A stretch of DNA of 63,557 bases from a virus. The notes beneath the pieces were generated by a model. It saw nothing but the letters and a program-made list of their open reading frames with translations. It searched no databases and was not told the origin of the DNA. Each line of letters starts with the position of its first letter. Position 1 is the stretch's first letter. Location of the stretch: positions 1 through 63,557 of IMG/VR virus record IMGVR_UViG_3300046782_000096; one strand, written 5' to 3'. The position numbers and the translations under genes are program-made. Positions 45,508 through 52,579 of this stretch are shown here, piece by piece.

Positions 45508-45705
45508 ATGTTAGACAATTCTATCGAAGACGCAGATAGTCCAGAAGCTTTTATTAGGGCGCTGCGTAAACAAAGTGAGAAATGCATGGAAGCGAGTTTA
45601 GAACTAAGCGCAGCATGGCAGACCAGAACCGCAGGACATTTTTGGGTATTCGCCAGTCGAGAACTAGAACGCATGGCAATTAGACTGGAGAAACACGTAC
45701 CATAA
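45508..45705 (+). CDS. Small helical early protein
   Basis: 65 aa, acidic start then amphipathic helices (AFIRALRKQSEKCMEASLE). Last gene of the cassette, 28 bp before a terminator. Ribosome site AGGAGAA. Confidence 0.65.
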   Translation: MLDNSIEDADSPEAFIRALRKQSEKCMEASLELSAAWQTRTAGHFWVFASRELERMAIRLEKHVP

Positions 45706-45733
45706 TTTAGTTTTGTGCCGTTGCACCCTCCGA

Positions 45734-45766
45734 AGCGCCGCTAACATAGGGCGCTCTTTTTGTTTT
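45734..45766 (+). terminator. Rho-independent terminator
   Basis: AGCGCC (45734-45739) pairs with GGCGCT (45750-45755), followed by CTTTTTGTTTT. Closes the four-gene cassette. Its loop contains CTAACATA, which has an inverted partner (TATGTTAG) at 45869-45876. Confidence 0.82.
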
Positions 45767-45803
45767 AGATCGTTTTACCCCTAACGGGGTGGGTTTTGGT
45801 AGC

Positions 45804-45857
45804 TACGCGCCAGCGCCTAGCTACGCGACAGCGCTTTAGTTTAGTTACGCGCCAGCG
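45804..45857 (+). repeat. Second cluster of the 12-bp iteron
   Basis: TACGCGCCAGCG at 45804-45815 and 45846-45857, with a one-mismatch copy (TACGCGACAGCG) at 45822-45833. Same orientation as the first array 1.3 kb upstream, so the two clusters bracket genes 44765-45705. Confidence 0.88.
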
Positions 45858-46259
45858 GATTTATAATCTATGTTAGCGCCGGTTTTACTGCGAAGTACCA
45901 TTGCGTATATGTGCGAAGCTAACCAATTTTGTCCCCTAGTGACTTTAAAAAGTGTAATTTTTCGGCTTAACATGACCCAAATTCAGAGAGAAAAAAACTA
46001 AGTGGGGGGACAGGGGGTCCAAAGTAGAATAATGTAATGAGTTAAGTACGTATATATACCCCCGCGTGTGTCTCCTTGTATATAGTCGTATCTAACCTAG
46101 CTTAACCTTAACATCTCTGTCCCCCCCTAAGCGTGTGAGTCTTCTGCTTTTGAACGGCGACACCTCGATAAGTTTAGAGGGGACTTTATAACTCCTTGTT
46201 TTTGTTTTACTGAAATGCTAAGTCATTGATATACAAATTTACCCCCCCGCAACAAGTCC
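45858..46259. other. Non-coding stretch with G- and C-tracts
   Basis: No credible gene. GGGGGGACAG (46004-46013) has a perfect inverted copy CTGTCCCCCC at 46117-46126. GTCCCC recurs near 45933 and AGGGGAC near 46175. Further C-runs lie at 46242-46249. An AT-rich segment with TATATATA lies between the arms (about 46050-46085). This could be a protein-binding, packaging or G-quadruplex region; nothing decides which. Confidence 0.5.
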
Positions 46260-46288
46260 TTGACCCCCCGCCCGGTCTGTGCTACGCT
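46260..46288 (+). promoter_or_regulatory. Promoter for the small-gene run from 46329
   Basis: TTGACC (46260-46265), 17-bp spacer, TACGCT (46283-46288); the first gene starts 41 bp on. Good -35 and spacing, non-consensus -10. Confidence 0.5.
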
Positions 46289-46328
46289 CGATCCAACGCC
46301 ATTCCTTGGGCGAAATAGGAGTTTTAAA

Positions 46329-46601
46329 ATGGCACTTAGATTTCACAAAATAGAAGTAGATAAAAGTCTGCCCATAAGCGAAGAGACTCAAAAGGGTATT
46401 AAATTAGAAAAAGCTATGCTTAAACACGTTTGGAAAATGTACGAAGCATTCCAATTAGTGGAGATGTTACCAATAAGCCAAAGCAATCCTTGGAATAGTG
46501 CAGTTCAGTATAGAGGATTGATCTTAAGAGTTAAAAAGCTTATAGATGACTTGGCAAACAGCGAAAGAGGCAAGATTCACTTCTCTGGAGAGACAAAATG
46601 A
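46329..46601 (+). CDS. Small helical early protein
   Basis: 90 aa, ATG at 46329 with AGGAG upstream. Helical with a short N-terminal strand; C-terminal RVKKLIDDLANSERGK. First gene of a long run of tiny coupled genes. No family recognised. Confidence 0.65.
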   Translation: MALRFHKIEVDKSLPISEETQKGIKLEKAMLKHVWKMYEAFQLVEMLPISQSNPWNSAVQYRGLILRVKKLIDDLANSERGKIHFSGETK

Positions 46602-46837
46602 AAACAGCGGATATTAAAACTCTACGGATGGAAAAAGATTTTACTCCAGTTCAAGCGGTAGCAACAAAAGTCTCTAATCTTCTTTTGGACGAACTAAACC
46701 GCATAAATACAAGAAACACCGATTTTTATTATGATCGGTCAGAATATAAGCGCAGAGTAAAAGAGATTATTACACGGCATTTAATTAAGCTAAAGCAAAA
46801 ACATAATCTAAACTTCCAGATACCAAAAGAGGTTTAA
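46598..46837 (+). CDS. Small basic helical protein
   Basis: 79 aa, start overlapping the previous stop (ATGA). Lys/Arg-rich helices (YKRRVKEIITRHLIKLKQKH). Possibly nucleic-acid binding. Confidence 0.6.
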   Translation: MKTADIKTLRMEKDFTPVQAVATKVSNLLLDELNRINTRNTDFYYDRSEYKRRVKEIITRHLIKLKQKHNLNFQIPKEV

Positions 46838-46838
46838 A

Positions 46839-47015
46839 ATGATTACTACTGAAGAGATGGCAAAAGAACTAATTAAAGAAAATAAGAAAATGAAAGCGGC
46901 AATTAGCGCCACGCTGCGCCGGTCTGAAGGCAATCTTTATAGTACCGATCAATTAACCGGGGAAACGTTTTATAACATTTTAAACCAATCCATAGGCAAC
47001 ACTCATGGAAAATAA
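46839..47015 (+). CDS. Small early protein
   Basis: 58 aa, ATG one base after the previous stop with GAGG upstream. Lys-rich N-terminal helix (EEMAKELIKENKKMKAA). Overlaps the next gene by 11 bp. Confidence 0.55.
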   Translation: MITTEEMAKELIKENKKMKAAISATLRRSEGNLYSTDQLTGETFYNILNQSIGNTHGK

Positions 47016-47229
47016 GCAGTTAGACCTATTCTTAAGACCACAAGATAAAAAAGAGCAATCTAAATTCCCAAGTGAGCCTTTAATCTCTTGCTCTTGCTGT
47101 CCGGCCAGATTACCTCGTTTTTACTTCGTCGCCACACAGTGGGGGCGCTTGTGTCCAGAGTGCTACAAGAGCTATAATGACCACCGGGACCAAGGGCGCT
47201 TGCCACGGGAGTTAAGAGACTATGACTGA
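47005..47229 (+). CDS. Small zinc-ribbon-like protein
   Basis: 74 aa. SCSCCPARLPRFYF...GRLCPECY gives two Cys pairs about 20 residues apart, as in treble-clef or ribbon fingers. Basic and acidic flanks. Probable metal-binding early protein. Confidence 0.62.
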   Translation: MENKQLDLFLRPQDKKEQSKFPSEPLISCSCCPARLPRFYFVATQWGRLCPECYKSYNDHRDQGRLPRELRDYD

Positions 47230-47389
47230 TTTAAAAGAGTATAGGTTTAGTTATGTAGTGGGAGGAGTGCGGCTTAGTACTACCATTGTGGCAAATAATA
47301 TGGAAGAAGCACACGAAAAGGGAAAGAATAAAGCTTTAGAACTGTTTTCAACCGCGCATGGGTTTTTAACTGAAGAGATGGGAGATTAA
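47222..47389 (+). CDS. Small early protein
   Basis: 55 aa. Beta strands followed by a helix (YRFSYVVGGVRLSTTIVA..MEEAHEKGKNKAL), the shape of small phage proteins with an ISP/HTH-like alpha-beta fold; function unknown. Overlaps the previous gene by 8 bp. Confidence 0.58.
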   Translation: MTDLKEYRFSYVVGGVRLSTTIVANNMEEAHEKGKNKALELFSTAHGFLTEEMGD

Positions 47390-47390
47390 A

Positions 47391-47591
47391 ATGTTAGATA
47401 ACGATGGAGGATTTGCAACCCCTGTTCCGCCGGTCCCAAGCCGCGAGGTGGTAGAGGCATACTTTAAGCGCGGCCCAAAGGATGGAATGTTTATGGTTTG
47501 GGTAGCGGAAGGTCATGCCATGCTCCGCACCCTTCTCGCGGAAGTCGAGCGGTTGACTAAACTGGTCGCCGAGCAAGGGAGATTAAAATGA
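47391..47591 (+). CDS. Small protein with leader shared with the 57.9-kb nuclease gene
   Basis: 66 aa. The first residues MLDNDGGFATPV, and their codons, closely resemble MLDADGGFAKPV of the Cas4-like nuclease gene at 57900, although the rest differs. Helical C-terminus (LRTLLAEVERLTKLV). Locally GC-rich from about 47440 to 47580. Confidence 0.58.
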   Translation: MLDNDGGFATPVPPVPSREVVEAYFKRGPKDGMFMVWVAEGHAMLRTLLAEVERLTKLVAEQGRLK

Positions 47592-48019
47592 GTAGACCAG
47601 AGTTTGACGATAAGGATAGAGAGCTTCTAATTCAAAGAGAAGCTAAAAGAAGTCTTTTGATTGGTCCACAAGTGGGCGATTACGTTGTCTTTCCAGACAG
47701 TTTAGGTGGTGGAATAAGGCAATTCACCCATGACTGGGGCAAAGACATACAAACAACGGTTAGTACAATGCCAAGGAAAGATGGGACAATCCATCCCTGT
47801 GCCGGTGACGTTTCGTTTTACATTGACCGAGACGGAGAGTGTAATTTTAGTGGCAGTTTGGACAAAGCGATACCCAAAAACAAAATCTTTCCAAGCTATA
47901 ATGGAACTAACCAAGCTTTAAGATACGGCAATGTCTGGTTTTTCCACCATGACCAGCCGGGAGCGCACCGGGGCGTCCATGCAATGATTACCTTTAAGAT
48001 TTGGGAATACAAGCCATGA
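47588..48019 (+). CDS. Hypothetical early protein
   Basis: 143 aa, ATGA coupled. Beta-rich domain beginning at VGDYVVFPD with DVSFYIDRDGECNFSGSLD and an HHDQPGAHRGVH segment. The His-rich part could bind metal. No family recognised. Confidence 0.65.
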   Translation: MSRPEFDDKDRELLIQREAKRSLLIGPQVGDYVVFPDSLGGGIRQFTHDWGKDIQTTVSTMPRKDGTIHPCAGDVSFYIDRDGECNFSGSLDKAIPKNKIFPSYNGTNQALRYGNVWFFHHDQPGAHRGVHAMITFKIWEYKP

Positions 48020-48387
48020 GAGCCACACAAGCGCAATTAAAATACAGAACAAACATGGTCCAACAAGGCGTAAAACGGATTAGAATAAGGAAAGGCATAA
48101 TGAACGCGAGAATTAAAAAAGCAGAAGTAGATATTGCCCCTGAAATGAAAGGGCTTAAGGTCTTTTCTACTGAATACGAAAAACAGCTATTTTTAGCCGT
48201 GGAGAAATACCCCGGCGAGTATGCTTTTAAGGCTGATGTGGTCTTTAAAGTAGCGGAGCGTATGTGTGCTGCGTTTAAGAACAAAACGTATAATAAAGAT
48301 GGCAGAGCAGTAAAAGCAACATGTAAAGCTTTGAATATTCCTTGGACCTATACGGCAATTAACCGGTTCTTAAATGAAGGGGTGTAA
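48016..48387 (+). CDS. Hypothetical DNA-binding-like early protein
   Basis: 123 aa. ATG at 48016 overlaps the previous stop; an earlier TTG is unlikely. Basic N-terminus (KRIRIRKGIMNARIKK) and a C-terminal helical half ending TAINRFLNEGV that resembles an HTH. Function unknown. Confidence 0.62.
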   Translation: MRATQAQLKYRTNMVQQGVKRIRIRKGIMNARIKKAEVDIAPEMKGLKVFSTEYEKQLFLAVEKYPGEYAFKADVVFKVAERMCAAFKNKTYNKDGRAVKATCKALNIPWTYTAINRFLNEGV

Positions 48388-48388
48388 A

Positions 48389-48772
48389 ATGATAATGTCA
48401 GAAAAAGAGTTTAAAGTCAGGTTCCGTCCATCGGCCAAAGCGAACGGGGAATTGTTTAAATATGAAGAGATATTAGAAACACCGATAAACAAGCTTTGGT
48501 CAATTATGGAAGCGGGAGAGAAGGGAGAGCATTTAACAGCGTTGCCGGGATTAACTTACGGCATGGACAATATAGGTTTTGTCATAGCTGAAGTGCCGTG
48601 GAACGTTGGCGATGAAGTTATAGAAGCGTATTGGAAAGGACCAAAAGAGAATAAAACTACATACGAAAAAGTACTAGCCGGGGAATTAAATCTGCCTTAT
48701 CCATTCTGCCGGTATCCAGACAAGTGCGGTAAAACTGGGCGTTGTGAATCCGATCCCTGCTGTGCGGATTAA
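48389..48772 (+). CDS. Small protein with Cys-rich tail
   Basis: 127 aa. Start at 48389 (another ATG at 48395 is possible). C-terminal CRYPDKCGKTGRCESDPCC contains five Cys, a probable metal or disulphide knot. The body is alpha/beta. Confidence 0.6.
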   Translation: MIMSEKEFKVRFRPSAKANGELFKYEEILETPINKLWSIMEAGEKGEHLTALPGLTYGMDNIGFVIAEVPWNVGDEVIEAYWKGPKENKTTYEKVLAGELNLPYPFCRYPDKCGKTGRCESDPCCAD

Positions 48773-48784
48773 AGAGATAATAAA

Positions 48785-48961
48785 ATGAACCCAACAGAGG
48801 TAAAAGCAGTAAAACAAACGATTGCTGGCTTTATGATGGTATGGGCTGGCTGTTGGGTGTTTATAGATGCTTTTAACAAGGACTATTTTAGTTCAATGGT
48901 GACTGCTGTACTGGGTGCGATCTGGACAACGTATTATTTCAAATTGAGAAAACAAAAATGA
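48785..48961 (+). CDS. Small membrane protein
   Basis: 58 aa with two hydrophobic helices (FMMVWAGCWVFIDAF and SMVTAVLGAIWTTYYF) separated by a short polar loop. Overlaps the next start (ATGA). May be an early inner-membrane protein or a holin-type candidate. Confidence 0.6.
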   Translation: MNPTEVKAVKQTIAGFMMVWAGCWVFIDAFNKDYFSSMVTAVLGAIWTTYYFKLRKQK

Positions 48962-49164
48962 CAGATAAACTAAGAGAGCTAAGAATGAGAGAGCAGCAAT
49001 TAGCGGTGGCACGCAATTTAAGTGACGAAGAACTAAATGCACAGATACACCTAACCGATCCTAACCGTGATCCGAATCATAAATGCCTTTCCTGTTTTTA
49101 CTGCGCTTGTGTGGTAGTGTTAAAAGAACGCTGGTGGATACAACATAAAAAGGTGACAGAATGA
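48958..49164 (+). CDS. Small Cys-rich protein
   Basis: 68 aa. Charged helix (LRELRMREQQLAVARNL) then HKCLSCFYCACVV, four Cys in C-x2-C-x2-C-x-C, a likely metal site. Coupled on both sides by ATGA overlaps. Confidence 0.6.
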   Translation: MTDKLRELRMREQQLAVARNLSDEELNAQIHLTDPNRDPNHKCLSCFYCACVVVLKERWWIQHKKVTE

Positions 49165-49319
49165 GAAGCATAAAAATAGACAGAAAAGCGATACGGTTTA
49201 TCTATACCGGTGGGCAAACTAACGCTCATTGGAACCTAATTACTTTCCATCTAAAAATGTTCTTGCTTCTGTGCAAAGATGGGCTTGTTAATATTTGGTA
49301 TAGTAAGAGGGTAAAATGA
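49161..49319 (+). CDS. Small early protein
   Basis: 52 aa with a hydrophobic stretch (LKMFLLLC) and Lys/Arg-rich ends. Starts by ATGA overlap. Too short to classify; supported by operon coupling. Confidence 0.5.
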   Translation: MRSIKIDRKAIRFIYTGGQTNAHWNLITFHLKMFLLLCKDGLVNIWYSKRVK

Positions 49320-49489
49320 AAAACTATACGTATACGTATACAAATCACAAACTAAAAGATGACGATAAACAAAAGAAAATAGTAATAGAAGCTGATGGAA
49401 TAATAGAGGCAGATGAAATATACAAAGAAAAAACAGGCTTAGACCCTGTTAAATGTACCTATATTGGCTGTTCTGTTGGTGTAAAATGA
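49316..49489 (+). CDS. Small acidic early protein
   Basis: 57 aa. The N-terminus has the odd repeat YTYTYT, encoded by TATACGTATACGTATAC. Acidic centre and two Cys near the end. ATGA-coupled on both sides. Confidence 0.52.
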   Translation: MKNYTYTYTNHKLKDDDKQKKIVIEADGIIEADEIYKEKTGLDPVKCTYIGCSVGVK

Positions 49490-49977
49490 AGCGGTTTTAC
49501 TTCTTGAAATACCTTGGTCAAGTGTTTGCCCTTGAGCCTAAGACCCGAACCCTGCTGCAAGCCTCACCAGCGGGCGCAGGAGCGCCGCGCCTGACTATCG
49601 CGACCCTCGACACACTGGCGATCCCGCCGGGGCGCAGGCACACACGCAAAGCGGCTATCTGGGAGCTAACCCCGTTGCGGCTTTTAATAGAGTACGAATT
49701 AAATAAGAAAAGAAAGATAGGAGAACCACTAGAGGTAGTTTATCCTTATGTTACTCCATTGCCTAAACCATTGGTAGCGTTTTTATCCAGAGAAGAGTGG
49801 ACAGAGCAAAACCAAAAGGATTGGGATCAATATCAAAGAGATAAAGACAATAAGAAAAAGAAACAACAACGGGATAGGAACAGGCACCCACATCATCGCG
49901 TAATAAAACTAAGTAGTCAACAAGCTAGTTCGGCATTAGAAGGATATACCACTGTTTTAGATGAGGAGACAGAATAA
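49486..49977 (+). CDS. Hypothetical protein with GC-rich insert-like segment
   Basis: 163 aa from ATG at 49486. Residues 25-65 (Ala/Gly/Pro/Arg-rich) are coded by a sharply GC-rich patch (about 49545-49675) against AT-rich flanks. The C-terminal third is Lys/Arg/Gln-rich (DNKKKKQQRDRNRHPHH) and probably binds nucleic acid. Confidence 0.6.
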   Translation: MKRFYFLKYLGQVFALEPKTRTLLQASPAGAGAPRLTIATLDTLAIPPGRRHTRKAAIWELTPLRLLIEYELNKKRKIGEPLEVVYPYVTPLPKPLVAFLSREEWTEQNQKDWDQYQRDKDNKKKKQQRDRNRHPHHRVIKLSSQQASSALEGYTTVLDEETE

Positions 49978-50168
49978 TGTGGAATAGATTAAGGCGTATA
50001 GTAATGCGGTGGGTATGGATGAAACAATATGAAAAGTCTTTAAATGATAGAGCAGAAGTAGAACAAATACTTTTAGATGTATCTAGGGGAGTGCGGCATA
50101 TGCTTACGCCTAAAGAGTGTCGCATGTTAGCAATGAAGCTAGGTGTACCTAAAGAGTGGAGAGACTAA
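49977..50168 (+). CDS. Small basic helical protein
   Basis: 63 aa, TAATG-coupled. Trp/Arg-rich N-terminus (WNRLRRIVMRWVWMKQYE) and a C-terminal helix pair with LTPKECRMLAMKLGVP. Possibly nucleic-acid or membrane-surface binding. Confidence 0.58.
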   Translation: MWNRLRRIVMRWVWMKQYEKSLNDRAEVEQILLDVSRGVRHMLTPKECRMLAMKLGVPKEWRD

Positions 50169-50169
50169 A

Positions 50170-50370
50170 ATGCATTTTGAAATAAAGAAAGCTGGTATAA
50201 ATAGAGAGGGTAATAGTCGTTACTACTGGTTTCTTTTTGATGATGATAATCTATTTGTATGTTCTAGTCAAAGAGATTATAAAGAGCCAGAACTAGCTTA
50301 CCAAGCTTGTGAAGAATTAATAAGCACAATGCGGAACCCAAGCGAAGAAATTAAAATTCGGGTGACATAA
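50170..50370 (+). CDS. YegP/DUF1508-like small protein
   Basis: 66 aa from ATG at 50170. F-E-I-K, then YYWFLFD..DNLFVCSSQ.DY......AYQACEEL resembles the DUF1508 (YegP) strand-strand-helix unit. The resemblance is moderate. Last gene before the promoter at 50381. Confidence 0.5.
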   Translation: MHFEIKKAGINREGNSRYYWFLFDDDNLFVCSSQRDYKEPELAYQACEELISTMRNPSEEIKIRVT

Positions 50371-50380
50371 GAAAAAGTGC

Positions 50381-50408
50381 TTGACGATGGTATTGGTTGT
50401 GCTATACT
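50381..50408 (+). promoter_or_regulatory. Sigma-70-type promoter
   Basis: TTGACG (50381-50386), 16-bp spacer, TATACT (50403-50408), 32 bp before the SprT-like gene. One of the two best promoters in the window. Confidence 0.75.
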
Positions 50409-50439
50409 GAGAGGGTAAGGCAGTCTTTTGGAGAGTGCT

Positions 50440-51186
50440 ATGCGGAGAAGTTTTAAAAGATCAAACGTTGTCCCGCAATGGGCAAGAGAAATAACAGACG
50501 CAGAAGCGGGAAGCGATGTTAAAATAATCTGGTACTCCTATAAAAATGGATACCGTGGACATGGGAAAGGTAGTCCTTGGGACAAAAGAATTACGTGTCA
50601 CGCAGATGATGATAGAACAAGAGCTAGTGTGTGTTTAGTTTTACATGAGATTACCCATGTAATAACTCCGATTGACGCAGTTAGGAATAGAGAAAGATGG
50701 GCATGGCATGGTCCAGAGTTTATTAAAAGAGTAATTAAACTGTACGAGAAGTATGGTGTATTAGAATATGCTTCTAAATGGGAACACTACGCGCGAATCC
50801 GTAGCGCAATAAAGAGGTATTTACTTATGAACAAATACAAAAATGCAGGTGGTGACAGTAATACGTATGTCCAAGTCAAATGCCCGGTATGTGGCTATAA
50901 GGATATCACACAAGATAAAGCTAACTGGACTTGCTCAGAGTGTGCAGATAAAAAAGAGATGAAAGCGAGGATAATTACAGGTGCAAAAGCAATACAAGAA
51001 AGTCCAGTTACTTCAGTAGCTTTAAAGAAAGCTTTGGACACATTAATAGAACCAGTAAAAGAAACAGGTTTACTAGCTGAGTATTACCGGATGACTGGAC
51101 GCAAGCCAGAAGAACCGGCAAAGGTAATAAAAGAGTATACAGTGAATGGACTCCAGTGTAAGATAGTGAGTACCAAGAGGAATTAA
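50440..51186 (+). CDS. SprT-like zinc metallopeptidase with zinc ribbon
   Basis: 248 aa. HEITH (H69, E70, H73) followed by WHGPEF with H90 gives the three-His zinc site and HGPEF-type motif of SprT/minigluzincin proteins. CPVCGY...WTCSEC (C148, C151, C165, C168) is a zinc ribbon, as in SprT. Cellular relatives include Spartan, which digests DNA-protein crosslinks. A phage copy could clear proteins from DNA or cleave a host factor (inference). ATG at 50440 with GGAGAG upstream; own promoter at 50381. Confidence 0.8.
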   Translation: MRRSFKRSNVVPQWAREITDAEAGSDVKIIWYSYKNGYRGHGKGSPWDKRITCHADDDRTRASVCLVLHEITHVITPIDAVRNRERWAWHGPEFIKRVIKLYEKYGVLEYASKWEHYARIRSAIKRYLLMNKYKNAGGDSNTYVQVKCPVCGYKDITQDKANWTCSECADKKEMKARIITGAKAIQESPVTSVALKKALDTLIEPVKETGLLAEYYRMTGRKPEEPAKVIKEYTVNGLQCKIVSTKRN

Positions 51187-51199
51187 GAGGAGAGGTAGA

Positions 51200-51445
51200 A
51201 TGAGAATTAAAGTACCAGTCTGTGAAATGGAGATAGATGTAGAAGGAAAAACGATTTGGATTCATTCGCCGTTAGGTGCGACAGTGCTTAGAATTAAGTG
51301 CTGGAGTGGAATAGAACTAAGTAAGTGTACAGATAACCCAGTAACACATTTTGATTTAAATATAGGTTTGCCACCGGGGAATACTTACGGGGATCGTGGA
51401 GGTAGAGTTGGTATTTGTCTTGGTCCAGATGCAGTAGAGGAGTAA
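51200..51445 (+). CDS. Small beta-rich protein
   Basis: 81 aa, beta strands with two Cys and a Gly-rich loop (LPPGNTYGDRGGRVG). Ribosome site GGAGAGG. Transcribed with the SprT-like gene. No family recognised. Confidence 0.6.
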   Translation: MRIKVPVCEMEIDVEGKTIWIHSPLGATVLRIKCWSGIELSKCTDNPVTHFDLNIGLPPGNTYGDRGGRVGICLGPDAVEE

Positions 51446-51450
51446 ACAAA

Positions 51451-51597
51451 ATGGCAATCAGAAACAGGCGTCGCGGATACATTGTCAGTACCAGAGCAAA
51501 AGACGACAGTGCGAAACCGAACAGAAAGCGGCACATGGGAAATAAACACAGAAAGAAAGCAAGAAACAAAGTTAAAATGAGAAGTCATAGACATTAA
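51451..51597 (+). CDS. Very basic 48-aa protein
   Basis: 48 aa, nearly half Arg, Lys or His (AIRNRRRGY, NRKRHMGNKHRKKARNKVK), ending HRH. Ribosome site GAGGAG. Composition resembles small ribosomal or nucleoid proteins; expected to bind RNA or DNA. It lies just upstream of an RNA-like hairpin element. Confidence 0.6.
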   Translation: MAIRNRRRGYIVSTRAKDDSAKPNRKRHMGNKHRKKARNKVKMRSHRH

Positions 51598-51603
51598 TAG
51601 ACA

Positions 51604-51663
51604 GCGCGGCAGGAATGAAAGCTAACTGTTTTTGCCCCAGTTAGTGAGTAGTTCTTGCTGCGC
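51604..51663 (+). ncRNA. Long intercistronic hairpin
   Basis: GCGCGGCAGGAA (51604-51615) pairs over 12 bp (two G-T) with TTCTTGCTGCGC (51652-51663). Inside, CTAACTG (51622-51628) pairs perfectly with CAGTTAG (51638-51644). There is no T-run, so it is not a terminator. It ends 20 bp before the next ATG, so an RNA processing, stability or translational control role is plausible. Confidence 0.6.
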
Positions 51664-51683
51664 CGTCATGGCTAGGAGGATTT

Positions 51684-51878
51684 ATGTTATCAGGTGTAGT
51701 AGTTTTAAGTGTATGGGTACTTGGTTTTGTTTTACTTCTATTGGTCCCAGTACATAAGCGCTGGAAGGATGATGGTGACTGTAGAGAGGTAGTGTGGCAT
51801 ACTTTAAGAATCCCGACAAATTTAGAGCGTTTTACTTTATGGCGTTCTAAGATTTATATTAAGGAGGATGTAAAGTGA
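51684..51878 (+). CDS. Small membrane protein
   Basis: 64 aa. One N-terminal transmembrane helix (VVVLSVWVLGFVLLLLVPV) then a basic cytoplasmic tail. Ribosome site AGGAGG. Overlaps the next gene by four bases; the pair may work together in the inner membrane. Confidence 0.6.
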   Translation: MLSGVVVLSVWVLGFVLLLLVPVHKRWKDDGDCREVVWHTLRIPTNLERFTLWRSKIYIKEDVK

Positions 51879-52045
51879 AAGTGAGGCGTGAAGACCGGGT
51901 AGACTTTGACCAGACGGCCCTAGCTGTACAGGCGATGAAGGAACGCCAGAGGCAACGGGCGCGGCAGAGGGTGTTGCTGGTGATCGGTACGGTGTCCCTG
52001 CTGGTTGCCGTGCTGATCGCAGTAGGGGTGAAAATATTTTTCTAA
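51875..52045 (+). CDS. Small C-terminally anchored membrane protein
   Basis: 56 aa from a GTG start with a strong AAGGAGG site. Basic helical N-terminus (MKERQRQRARQR) and a C-terminal transmembrane helix (VLLVIGTVSLLVAVLIAVGV). Strikingly GC-rich (about 51900-52030) against AT-rich neighbours. Topology is opposite to the preceding protein; a spanin- or holin-like pair is possible but unproven. Confidence 0.6.
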   Translation: MKVRREDRVDFDQTALAVQAMKERQRQRARQRVLLVIGTVSLLVAVLIAVGVKIFF

Positions 52046-52051
52046 AAGGTG

Positions 52052-52080
52052 TTGACAACCGGAAAAGATAGGCGTAGAGT
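52052..52080 (+). promoter_or_regulatory. Sigma-70-type promoter
   Basis: TTGACA (52052-52057), 17-bp spacer, TAGAGT (52075-52080). The next gene starts 61 bp downstream after a short leader with AAAGGAAAG. Confidence 0.65.
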
Positions 52081-52140
52081 CAGCACTGAGCTAGGGGAAG
52101 ACCTTAGCCGCTACCCCTAAACAAACATAAAGGAAAGACA

Positions 52141-52548
52141 ATGGAATTTCAGATTTTCTCAAAGGTACCAGCACCCCCGCAGAAGCGTGGTCCCGGCTTT
52201 GGTGTACGTGAAAGCAAGTACCCGTTCGATAAGCTGGACGTAGACGACGTACTGGTGATCCCCGGTACGACCAGCAAGAATTTTGGTCCTACTGTTCGCG
52301 CAGCGGAGCAACGTCTAAAGGGTTTTTACTTTACTGTCCGCACCGGTCCAGTAATGGTCAAGGGTGAAGACGGTTCCGATATCGAAGTGGTCCCGGCTGG
52401 TGCCGTTGGCGTATGGCGCATTGCCGTGAAGGCTCCGCGTAAGCCGCAGAAGGCGCGCAGTGCCGAGGATAAGGCCGCTGCGACGGCGAAGGCGAAGGCG
52501 ACACGGGAAGCGAATAAGGCCGCTAAGCTGGCTGCGAAAGCCGGGTAA
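52141..52548 (+). CDS. Putative DNA-binding protein with Ala/Lys tail
   Basis: 135 aa. N-terminal domain (FGVRESKYPFDKLDVDDVLVIPG...TVRAAEQRLKGFYFTVRT....VWRI) matches a small phage/plasmid family with a SKYPF core. The C-terminal 40 residues are Ala/Lys repeats (AAATAKAKATREANKAAK) as in histone H1-like tails. GC-rich codons throughout. Has its own promoter and is followed by a structured RNA region. Confidence 0.65.
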   Translation: MEFQIFSKVPAPPQKRGPGFGVRESKYPFDKLDVDDVLVIPGTTSKNFGPTVRAAEQRLKGFYFTVRTGPVMVKGEDGSDIEVVPAGAVGVWRIAVKAPRKPQKARSAEDKAAATAKAKATREANKAAKLAAKAG

Positions 52549-52579
52549 TAGATTTAAAACAAGGATGGTACTAGACTAC

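Noticed and set aside
44446-45857. CRISPR array from the repeated TACGCGCCAGCG
   Set aside because: Units are only 12 bp with 6-18 bp gaps and no cas genes; they fit iterons or operators.
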